From DATCMU01 sp036563245 (GTDB taxonomy: Bacteria; Pseudomonadota; Alphaproteobacteria; Rhizobiales; Devosiaceae), in contig DATCMU010000015.1 of the NCBI GenBank assembly GCA_036563245.1, positions 1-5,096 of the forward strand: DNA of 5,096 nt. The letters run 5' to 3'. A model generated the notes under the pieces. It did no database searches and was not told where the DNA came from. It saw only the letters and a program-made list of their open reading frames with translations. Shown here one piece after another: positions 1 through 5,096 of the stretch. A program made the translations under genes and the position numbers. Positions within the stretch are counted from its first letter, which is position 1. Each line of letters opens with the position of its first letter.

Positions 1-2
1 CG

Positions 3-1118
3 ATGAAAGATCTGAACACGCTGATCATTGGCGGTGGTATTGGCGGCCTTTCGGCTGCGATTGCGCTGCGCCGTGCGGGGCACGGTGTTACGGTGATCGA
101 GAAGGACCCTGAGTGGTCGGTCTATGGGGTGGGCATCATCCAGCAGTCGAACGTGATCCGGGCGATGGACCAGTTGGGCGTGCTCGATGCCTTTCTCGGT
201 GCTGCCTGCGGCTTCGATGCGGTCGAGATCTACCTGCCCGACGGGACGCGCGTGGCGCGGGTGCCGTCGCCGGCGCTGGTCGAAGGCAAGCCGGCCAATG
301 TCGGCATCGGCCGGCGCGCGCTGCAGAAGGTCCTGGGCGACAGCGCCATGCAGCTTGGCGCCGAGATCCGCCTGGGCGTGACGGCCGAGCGGTTCGACGA
401 CGACGGCGAAGGCGTGAACGTGAGGTTCAGCGACGGGCGTGAAGAGCGCTTCGACGTCGTGGTGGGGGCAGACGGGGTCTATTCGCAGACCCGTGAGGCG
501 ATCCTGCCCGATGCCGAGAAGCCGCAGTTCACGGGGCAGGCGGTGTGGCGCTACAACTTTCCGCGCCCGGCCGATCTCGATGCCCTGCATGTCTACAACG
601 GTCCGATCGGATCCGGCCTCGTGCCGATGTCCGAAGAGCTGATGTACATGTACGTCACCACGCCCGAGCCGGACAATCCGTGGTATCCCACAGAGGGCAT
701 CGCCGCGGTCATGCGCTCCAAGCTCGCCCGGGCGGCCCCGCAGATCCGTGCGCTTGCCGAGCAGATCACCAGCGACGAAGGCGTCGTCTATCGTCCGCTC
801 GAGGGGATGATGCTCTACGGCTCCTGGAGCAAGGGCCGCATCGCGCTGCTGGGCGATGCCGTCCATGCGACCACGCCGCACCTGGGCCAGGGCGCGGGCA
901 TGGCGATCGAGGACGCGCTGGTGCTGGCCGAGGAGCTGACGCGGGCCGATACGCCCGAAGCGGCCTTCGAGGCCTATCGCGACCGCCGTTTCGAGCGGTG
1001 CCGCTACATCGTCGAGAAGTCGCTCGAGATCTGCCACGGCCAGATCGGCAAGGGCCCGCCGGTCGACAATCACAAGGCTACTGCGGAGATGTTCGCGGTG
1101 GTTTCGCAGCCCATCTGA
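3..1118 (+). CDS. FAD-dependent aromatic hydroxylase (group A flavoprotein monooxygenase)
   Basis: The predicted reaction is NAD(P)H- and O2-dependent hydroxylation of an aromatic ring by a soluble cytoplasmic enzyme. At 371 residues it is within the family range of salicylate or 3-hydroxybenzoate hydroxylase-like proteins. Three FAD-site signatures are visible: the Rossmann GxGxxG at residues 10-15 with the ribose-binding acidic residue E33 ending strand 2; the DG motif at 154-158 (VGADG); and the GD motif at 284-285 within GRIALLGDAVHATTP, followed by the GQGAGMAIEDA helix at 295-305. The ATG at base 3 fits because the Rossmann glycines begin ten residues in, as is normal. Only two bases precede it, so the ribosome site is not visible. 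The ATGA at 3-6 would allow a four-base overlap with an upstream gene. It is first in a run with the ring-cleavage dioxygenase, which suggests it makes that enzyme's diol substrate. The family is certain; the substrate is unknown. Confidence 0.93.
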   Translation: MKDLNTLIIGGGIGGLSAAIALRRAGHGVTVIEKDPEWSVYGVGIIQQSNVIRAMDQLGVLDAFLGAACGFDAVEIYLPDGTRVARVPSPALVEGKPANVGIGRRALQKVLGDSAMQLGAEIRLGVTAERFDDDGEGVNVRFSDGREERFDVVVGADGVYSQTREAILPDAEKPQFTGQAVWRYNFPRPADLDALHVYNGPIGSGLVPMSEELMYMYVTTPEPDNPWYPTEGIAAVMRSKLARAAPQIRALAEQITSDEGVVYRPLEGMMLYGSWSKGRIALLGDAVHATTPHLGQGAGMAIEDALVLAEELTRADTPEAAFEAYRDRRFERCRYIVEKSLEICHGQIGKGPPVDNHKATAEMFAVVSQPI

Positions 1119-1144
1119 TCAGTCAATCTTCAAGGATCAATCCC

Positions 1145-2056
1145 ATGACCCGAGTAACCGAGATCCGCTTTGTCGGATATGGCGTCGAGGACTTCGATGC
1201 CGAACGCAAATTCTACACCGATGACTGGGGCCTCGTCGAAGTGCCCGGATCCGGCGACAAGGCCGACATGGCCTGGTTCAAGACCCAGGGGCATGGCGAG
1301 CACCATGTCGTGCGCCTGCACAAGTCGGATGCCAACCACGTCGAGGTGATCGCCTTTGCCGCCGACAGCCGCGCCGATGTCGATGCGCTGTTCGGCAAGA
1401 TCGAGGCGGCGGGCTGCAAGGTCATCTTCGCGCCCAGGGATCTGGATGCACCGGGCGGCGGCTATGGCTTCCGCTTCTTCAGCCCCGATGGCCTGCCCTT
1501 CGAGATCTCGGCCGGGGTCGAGACGCTCGAGGCCCGCGAACTCGAGCGCTGGGAAGGCGTGCCGCTCAAGATCAGCCACATCGTCCTGCACTCGCCCGAC
1601 CACCAGGCGATGGTGAAGTTCTTCACCGACGTGCTGGGCTTCAGGATCTCCGACTGGCTCGGCGACTTCATGTGCTTCCTGCGCTGCAACGAGGCGCACC
1701 ACCGCGTCGCCATCCTGCCCGGACCGCCGTGCCTCAACCACGTCGCCTACGACATGCCGAGCATCGACGACATGTTCCGCGGCGCGCATCGCCTCAAGCA
1801 GCACGGCACCGACATCCGCTGGGGTCCGGGCCGTCATACCGCGGGCAACAACACGTTCAGCTACTTCGTCACTCCGGGCGGTTTCGCGGTCGAGTACACC
1901 TCCGAGCTGGAAGTGGTCGACTTCGAGACGCACGAGTACAAGGTGCACAAGCCCGCGCCGATGGTCATGGACCAGTGGGGCATCGGCACCGGCGGCCCGC
2001 AGACGATGCCGCATCCGGCACCCGATGCGCGTCTGTTCCAGGCTTCGGAGTTCTGA
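1145..2056 (+). CDS. Type I extradiol ring-cleavage dioxygenase (VOC superfamily, catechol 2,3-dioxygenase-like)
   Basis: The enzyme should cleave a catechol-type ring next to the two hydroxyls, using non-haem Fe(II) and O2, in the cytoplasm. Its 303 residues form two VOC domains, about 1-125 and 140-260, the usual size for BphC-type enzymes. The C-terminal domain carries the metal triad H145 (KISHIVLHS), H199 (LNHVAYD) and E250 (FAVEYTSE). The second-shell residues also match BphC: H185/H186 (EAHHRVA), H231 (GRH) and Y240. The H231-Y240-E250 spacing of 9 and 10 residues equals that of BphC H241-Y250-E260, as I recall that numbering. The frame is open back to about 545, but that stretch lies in the hydroxylase gene. 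The ATG at 1145 has AAGGA at 1132-1136, eight bases upstream, and begins the VOC domain. A 26-base gap follows the hydroxylase, and the next gene starts three bases after the stop, implying co-transcription. An intact active site favours a true dioxygenase over a glyoxalase-like relative. Confidence 0.93.
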   Translation: MTRVTEIRFVGYGVEDFDAERKFYTDDWGLVEVPGSGDKADMAWFKTQGHGEHHVVRLHKSDANHVEVIAFAADSRADVDALFGKIEAAGCKVIFAPRDLDAPGGGYGFRFFSPDGLPFEISAGVETLEARELERWEGVPLKISHIVLHSPDHQAMVKFFTDVLGFRISDWLGDFMCFLRCNEAHHRVAILPGPPCLNHVAYDMPSIDDMFRGAHRLKQHGTDIRWGPGRHTAGNNTFSYFVTPGGFAVEYTSELEVVDFETHEYKVHKPAPMVMDQWGIGTGGPQTMPHPAPDARLFQASEF

Positions 2057-2059
2057 TCG

Positions 2060-3217
2060 ATGGCCCTCTTCGAATATTTTCCGAACTACATCTGGAACCT
2101 GTCGGTCGCGATTGCGATGGAGAGCGGTGGCCGGATTGGTGAAGTCATCGACATGTGCAAGCCGATCAAGGATGCGGCCGATGCCGGGGCCGATGCGGGC
2201 ACGCCCGCGTTCATGAAGCAGTGGGTGGCGATGGGCGACAAGCTCATCGAACTTGCCGCCGAGGACGAGGCGAGGGGCCGTCTGTTCTCCGCCTCGAACA
2301 AGCTGGAGCGCGCCGCGCTCTACATGTTTACCGGCGAGCGCATGCAGGGCCATGGCCATCCGGGCCGCAAGGAGACTTACGCCAAGGCCCGCGCGGCCTT
2401 CGACAAGTCGACGCAGATCGGCCGGATCAACCGCGAACGCGTCGAGATCCCGCTGGAGAAGGGCACGATGCCGGCGCTGTTCACCCGCGCGCCGGGCGAG
2501 GGGCGCAAGCCGGTGGTGGTCTTCTGCAACGGCCTCGATAGCTGCAAGGAGCTGCTCTACTGGACCCAGCTGCCCGAGCAGCTCGCCCGCCGCGGCATCT
2601 CGACGCTGTGCGTCGACCAGCCCGGCTCGGGCGAGACGCTGCGCCTGCAGGGCCTGCCGGTCGATCCGCATTCGGAAAGCTGGGCGAGCAAGGCAGTCGA
2701 CTGGCTCGAGCAGCAGGACAACGTCGATCCCAGGGCGATCGGCATGACCGGCATCTCGCTGGGCGGCCACTTCGCGCCGCGGGCGGTGGCTTACGAGCCG
2801 CGTTTTGCCTCGGGCGCGGTCTGGGGGGCCAACCACAACTGGCGCGAAGTGCAGGACAAGCGCATGGCGCGCGAGGGCGAGAACCCGGTCCCGCACTACT
2901 GGGCCCACGTTCACTGGGCGTTCGGGGCCAAGGACCAGGAGGACTTCCTTGCCAAGTCGGAGGCGATGAACCTCAACGGCCACATGGACGGCATCAAGGT
3001 GCCGTTCCTGGTGACCCACGGGGCGAACGATCGCCAGATCAGCCCGCAGTACGCCGACGACCTCTACGACCAGCTCGTCAACTCGCCGCGCCGCGAGAAG
3101 GTGATCTTCACCGCGCGGGAAGGCGGCGTCGAGCACGTGGGCGCCGACAACATGAGCTATGGCCGCGATCTCCTCTCCGACTGGTTTGCCGAAACCCTCG
3201 GAGGCAAGACCGCCTGA
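2060..3217 (+). CDS. Alpha/beta hydrolase, DHPON hydrolase/Ayg1/FrsA-like, probable C-C bond hydrolase
   Basis: This 385-residue soluble hydrolase has a helical N-terminal region (about 1-120) ahead of an alpha/beta hydrolase core (about 125-380). The architecture matches 2,6-dihydroxypseudooxynicotine hydrolase, fungal Ayg1 and FrsA-type proteins better than the compact roughly 285-residue MhpC/BphD ring-fission hydrolases. The predicted triad is S233 in the nucleophile elbow GISLGG (231-236), D324 in HGANDRQ and H359 in EHVGADN. An oxyanion-hole segment, FCNGLDS, lies at 155-161. The known relatives named here cleave carbon-carbon bonds beside a ketone, so it probably cuts the ring-fission product or removes an acyl group from a polyhydroxylated ring. 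That role is inferred from family and context; an esterase role remains possible. The start is supported by GGAG at 2047-2050, nine bases upstream inside the end of the dioxygenase gene. The three-base gap suggests translational coupling. No signal peptide is seen. Confidence 0.88.
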   Translation: MALFEYFPNYIWNLSVAIAMESGGRIGEVIDMCKPIKDAADAGADAGTPAFMKQWVAMGDKLIELAAEDEARGRLFSASNKLERAALYMFTGERMQGHGHPGRKETYAKARAAFDKSTQIGRINRERVEIPLEKGTMPALFTRAPGEGRKPVVVFCNGLDSCKELLYWTQLPEQLARRGISTLCVDQPGSGETLRLQGLPVDPHSESWASKAVDWLEQQDNVDPRAIGMTGISLGGHFAPRAVAYEPRFASGAVWGANHNWREVQDKRMAREGENPVPHYWAHVHWAFGAKDQEDFLAKSEAMNLNGHMDGIKVPFLVTHGANDRQISPQYADDLYDQLVNSPRREKVIFTAREGGVEHVGADNMSYGRDLLSDWFAETLGGKTA

Positions 3218-3220
3218 ACT

Positions 3221-3240
3221 TCAGCCCCGCAACGGGCTGA
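3221..3240 (+). promoter_or_regulatory. Short hairpin just after the hydrolase stop codon
   Basis: Bases 3221-3227 (TCAGCCC) pair perfectly with 3234-3240 (GGGCTGA), leaving a six-base loop at 3228-3233. It begins four bases after the stop of the alpha/beta hydrolase gene. No T-run follows, so it is a poor intrinsic terminator by itself. It is the first of three hairpins in the 137-base gap and may protect the 3' end of the upstream message or form part of a larger structured RNA. The pairing is seen directly; the role is inferred. Confidence 0.5.
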
Positions 3241-3245
3241 CAAGG

Positions 3246-3293
3246 CCGGCGCATCGCCCGACCCCTCTCTCCTCCGGTCGGGTGATGCGCCGG
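3246..3293 (+). promoter_or_regulatory. Long GC-rich hairpin with an anti-Shine-Dalgarno-like pyrimidine loop
   Basis: Bases 3246-3263 pair with 3276-3293 over 18 consecutive positions, with one G-U wobble (3256 with 3283). The twelve-base loop at 3264-3275 is entirely C and T and ends in CTCCTCC (3269-3275), complementary to a GGAGGAG ribosome-binding core. The downstream bases (TAGCACTTCA) contain no U-tract, so this is not a classical intrinsic terminator. Alphaproteobacteria are known to make small RNAs with CCUCCUCCC-type loops (the CcsR and cuckoo RNAs), some of them downstream of protein genes. A 3' UTR-derived small RNA is therefore plausible. Other options are a message processing or stability element, partial attenuation between the two gene groups, or a DNA operator for a dimeric regulator. 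The structure is clear; the function is uncertain. Confidence 0.6.
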
Positions 3294-3308
3294 TAGCACT
3301 TCACAGCA

Positions 3309-3332
3309 GCGCGCGTCTGGCGAGATGCGCGC
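3309..3332 (+). promoter_or_regulatory. Third hairpin, in the leader of the cyclase-family gene
   Basis: Bases 3309-3318 pair with 3323-3332 over ten positions, with one G-U wobble (3315 with 3326), around a four-base loop (GGCG). Six of the pairs form a GCGCGC block, which is self-complementary and could arise by chance in GC-rich DNA. It ends 22 bases before the preferred start of the cyclase gene and contains the alternative ATG at 3325 in its 3' arm. It may shape access to the ribosome site or simply block exonucleases. Confidence 0.35.
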
Positions 3333-3337
3333 GACAA

Positions 3338-3344
3338 GATGGGA
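3338..3344 (+). promoter_or_regulatory. Weak ribosome-binding site for the cyclase-family gene
   Basis: GATGGGA lies ten bases before the ATG at 3355 and is the only purine-rich stretch at a usable distance. It is a poor match to AGGAGG but favours 3355 over the in-frame ATG at 3325. The earlier ATG has only GGCGAG directly abutting it and sits within a hairpin arm. Starting at 3355 also puts the conserved opening (RRFVDLSITL) at residue 3, as expected for the family. Confidence 0.4.
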
Positions 3345-3354
3345 ACCCACGCCT

Positions 3355-4134
3355 ATGGCCCGCCGCTTCGTCGACCTGTCGATCACCTTGTGCAACGATG
3401 TCATCACCGATCCGCCATTCCTGAAGCCGGAAATCACCTACCAGACGCATGGCGAGACGATGGGCGAGCTCGGGCACTTCTTCCCCGGGGTGACGGCCGA
3501 GCAGACCCCTGACGGTGCCGGCTTTGCAGCGGCGGAATGGGTGAAGCTGACTACACACAGCGGCACGCACCTCGATGCGCCCTGGCACTTCCACCCGACG
3601 CAGGACGGCGGCAAGCCTGCCCTGACGATCGACGAGGTCCCCCTCGAATGGTGCTTCCAGCCCGGCGTGAAGCTGGACTTCCGGCACTTCGAGGACGGCT
3701 ATGTCGTCACCGCCAAGGACGTCGAGGACGAACTGGCGCGCATCGGCCATGAGCTCAAGCCGCTGGAGATCGTCGTCGTCAATACCGCGGCGGGCAAGGC
3801 GCTGGGCGATCCCGACTACGTCAGCCGCGGTTGCGGCATGGGCTACGAGGCGACGATGTACCTCACCGAACGCGGCGTGCGCGTGACCGGCACCGATGTC
3901 TGGTCGTGGGATGCCCCCTTCGTGCACACCGCCAGGAAGGTGGAGGAAACTGGCGATACCTCGCTGATCTGGGAAGGGCACAAGGCGGGCCGCGACATCG
4001 GCTACTGCCACATCGAAAAGCTGCACAACCTGGAAGTGCTGCCCGCCGACGGCTTCACGATCTCGTGCTTCCCGCACAAGATCAAGGGCGCCTCGGCAGG
4101 CTGGATCCGCGCCGTCGCCATTTTCGAGGACTGA
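3355..4134 (+). CDS. Cyclase-family metal-dependent hydrolase (kynurenine formamidase/isatin hydrolase-like)
   Basis: Proteins of this family bind a divalent metal and hydrolyse amide, lactam or lactone-type bonds; KynB formamidase and isatin hydrolase are known members. The 259-residue product opens with the typical DLSITL strand. It carries the family signature HSGTHLDAPWHF at residues 68-79, giving the likely metal ligands H68, H72, D74 and possibly H78. A second conserved part near the C-terminus (HIEKLHNLEVLP, 219-230) includes E221, matching the usual glutamate of the family's ENLxNL segment. An in-frame ATG at 3325 would add ten residues but has a worse ribosome site. The gene is separated from the upstream hydrolase by the hairpin-rich gap and followed five bases later by the FAH gene, so these two form a clear pair. 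In this cluster it probably opens a lactone, lactam or amide from ring cleavage; isomerisation is an alternative. The exact substrate is unknown. Confidence 0.88.
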   Translation: MARRFVDLSITLCNDVITDPPFLKPEITYQTHGETMGELGHFFPGVTAEQTPDGAGFAAAEWVKLTTHSGTHLDAPWHFHPTQDGGKPALTIDEVPLEWCFQPGVKLDFRHFEDGYVVTAKDVEDELARIGHELKPLEIVVVNTAAGKALGDPDYVSRGCGMGYEATMYLTERGVRVTGTDVWSWDAPFVHTARKVEETGDTSLIWEGHKAGRDIGYCHIEKLHNLEVLPADGFTISCFPHKIKGASAGWIRAVAIFED

Positions 4135-4139
4135 GCCGC

Positions 4140-5096
4140 ATGCGTCTGGCCACGATAGCGGGCGCCACGCCCGACGGAACCCTTGTCGTCGTCTCGCAGG
4201 ACGGGCGCCGCATGCTTGCGGCCGGCCCGCAGATGCCGAACCTGCTCGGCGCCATGGAGCACTGGGACGCGCTTCAGCCGCACCTTGCCGCGCTGGCCCG
4301 GCGTCTCGAGGCCGGGGAGGGCGAGCCGCTCGATCCCGGGGCCCTGCGCGCGCCGCTGCCGCGCACCTGGCAGTGGCTCGACGGTTCGGCCTTCGGCACC
4401 CATGGCGACCTGATGCAGATCGCCTTCAAGCTGCCGCCGATCGAGACCGACAGGCCGCTCATGTACCAGGGGATCTCGGACCGCTTCTACGGTCCGGGCG
4501 ATCCGGTTCCCTTCCCCGATCCGGCGGACGGCATCGACTTCGAGGGCGAGTTCGGCGTGATCGTCGATGCCGTGCCGATGGGTACGACGGCAGAAGAAGC
4601 GATGAAGCACATCCGGCTTGTCGTGCAGATCAACGACTGGTCGCTGCGCACGATCGCGCCGGTCGAGATGAAGACCGGCTTCGGCTGGGTCCAGGCCAAG
4701 CCGGCCTGTTCGATGGCGCCTTTTGCGGTAACACCCGAAGCGCTCGGCGATGCCTGGCAGGACGGGCGCGTGTGCCTCGATCTCGTGATCGAATGGAACG
4801 GCAAGGCCTTCGGCCACGCCAATGGCGCGGCGATGGACTTCGGCTTCCACGAACTGGTCGCCCATGCCGCGCGAACCCGCGACCTTGTCGCCGGGACCGT
4901 GATCGGCTCGGGAACGGTCTCGAACCCCAACTATGCCGAAGTGGGATCGAGCTGCATCTCCGAAGTGCGCGCCATCGAGATGATCGCCGGGGGCAAACCG
5001 TCGACCGCCTTCATGGGCTACGGCGACACCATCCGCATGGAAGCCCGCGCCAAAGACGGCCTCGCACCCTTCGGCGCCATCGACCAGCGCGTGGCC
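4140..5096 (+). CDS. Fumarylacetoacetate hydrolase (FAH) family protein, C-terminus cut by the window end
   Basis: The frame opens at 4140 and stays open for 319 codons to the last base. It ends in FGAIDQRVA, which resembles the usual close of roughly 325-335-residue FAH-family proteins, so only a few residues should be missing. The acidic metal site is E135 and E137 (DFEGEFGV) with D166 (INDWSLR); K187 (QAKPA) and the SGTVSN segment at 257-262 are also typical. Family members hydrolyse C-C bonds of beta-diketo acids (fumarylacetoacetate, fumarylpyruvate), or hydrate or decarboxylate keto-dienoates in meta-cleavage pathways. It therefore likely acts late, on an open-chain product from the upstream enzymes. 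The start is supported by GAGGA at 4126-4130, nine bases upstream inside the cyclase gene, and only five bases separate the two genes. The specific reaction cannot be told from sequence. Confidence 0.9.
   Translation, partial: MRLATIAGATPDGTLVVVSQDGRRMLAAGPQMPNLLGAMEHWDALQPHLAALARRLEAGEGEPLDPGALRAPLPRTWQWLDGSAFGTHGDLMQIAFKLPPIETDRPLMYQGISDRFYGPGDPVPFPDPADGIDFEGEFGVIVDAVPMGTTAEEAMKHIRLVVQINDWSLRTIAPVEMKTGFGWVQAKPACSMAPFAVTPEALGDAWQDGRVCLDLVIEWNGKAFGHANGAAMDFGFHELVAHAARTRDLVAGTVIGSGTVSNPNYAEVGSSCISEVRAIEMIAGGKPSTAFMGYGDTIRMEARAKDGLAPFGAIDQRVA

Noticed and set aside
545..1144. Open frame running in phase upstream of the dioxygenase start, which could suggest a longer protein
   Set aside because: This stretch is inside the hydroxylase gene in another frame, and its translation is Arg-rich and domain-free. 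A good ribosome site precedes the ATG at 1145, where VOC homology begins.
2172..2205. Short repeated GATGC-GGGC blocks encoding an Ala-Asp-rich stretch (ADAGADAG) in the hydrolase
   Set aside because: It is a short, low-complexity repeat within an N-terminal helical region, with GC-rich codons; there is no sign of a mobile or regulatory repeat.
1130..3136. A 668-codon open frame on the - strand covering the dioxygenase and hydrolase genes
   Set aside because: It lies opposite two genes with intact catalytic motifs. Its translation is rich in Arg, His, Ala, Val and Asp without recognisable domains, as expected for the antisense of GC-rich codons with few stops.
3246..3293. Reading the long hairpin as an ordinary Rho-independent terminator
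   Set aside because: The stem is strong but no run of T follows on the + strand, and the next same-strand gene begins about 60 bases later. Termination remains possible but is not shown.
3301..4865. Two long - strand open frames (3301-4077 and 4002-4865) opposite the cyclase and FAH genes
   Set aside because: They have low-complexity, shadow-like composition, no motifs, and lie fully opposite well-supported genes.

Overview
The window looks like part of a catabolic gene cluster from a GC-rich proteobacterium. The strong G/C bias at third codon positions, tight gene spacing and style of the proteins suggest an alphaproteobacterium, perhaps a sphingomonad such as Novosphingobium. That assignment is inference: there is no rRNA or other phylogenetic marker here. 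All five genes are on the + strand. I see no tRNA, rRNA, mobile element, CRISPR array, transporter or regulator gene.

Layout. A group A FAD-dependent aromatic hydroxylase (3-1118) starts two bases into the window. After 26 bases comes a two-domain type I extradiol ring-cleavage dioxygenase of the vicinal oxygen chelate (VOC) fold (1145-2056). Three bases later comes a 385-residue alpha/beta hydrolase with a helical N-terminal region (2060-3217), of the type seen in 2,6-dihydroxypseudooxynicotine hydrolase, Ayg1 and FrsA. A 137-base gap (3218-3354) holds three successive hairpins. It is followed by a cyclase-family (kynurenine formamidase/isatin hydrolase-like) metal hydrolase (3355-4134). Five bases later comes a fumarylacetoacetate hydrolase (FAH) family protein (4140 to the window end), cut off just before its expected C-terminus.

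How the genes may work together (inference). The flavoprotein would add a hydroxyl group to make a vicinal diol, and the extradiol enzyme would open that ring. The alpha/beta hydrolase would cut a C-C bond in the ring-fission product or an acyl side chain. The cyclase-family and FAH-family enzymes would process the resulting lactone, amide or keto-acid fragments. All key catalytic residues I looked for are present, so the enzymes look functional. The substrate cannot be read from sequence. The combination recalls pathways for polyphenols such as flavonoids (FdeE/FdeC of Herbaspirillum) or acylated hydroxypyridines.

The most unusual non-coding feature is the hairpin at 3246-3293. It has an 18-pair stem and an all-pyrimidine loop containing CUCCUCC, an anti-Shine-Dalgarno-like motif. 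It could be a 3' UTR-derived small RNA, a processing or stability element, or a U-less terminator.
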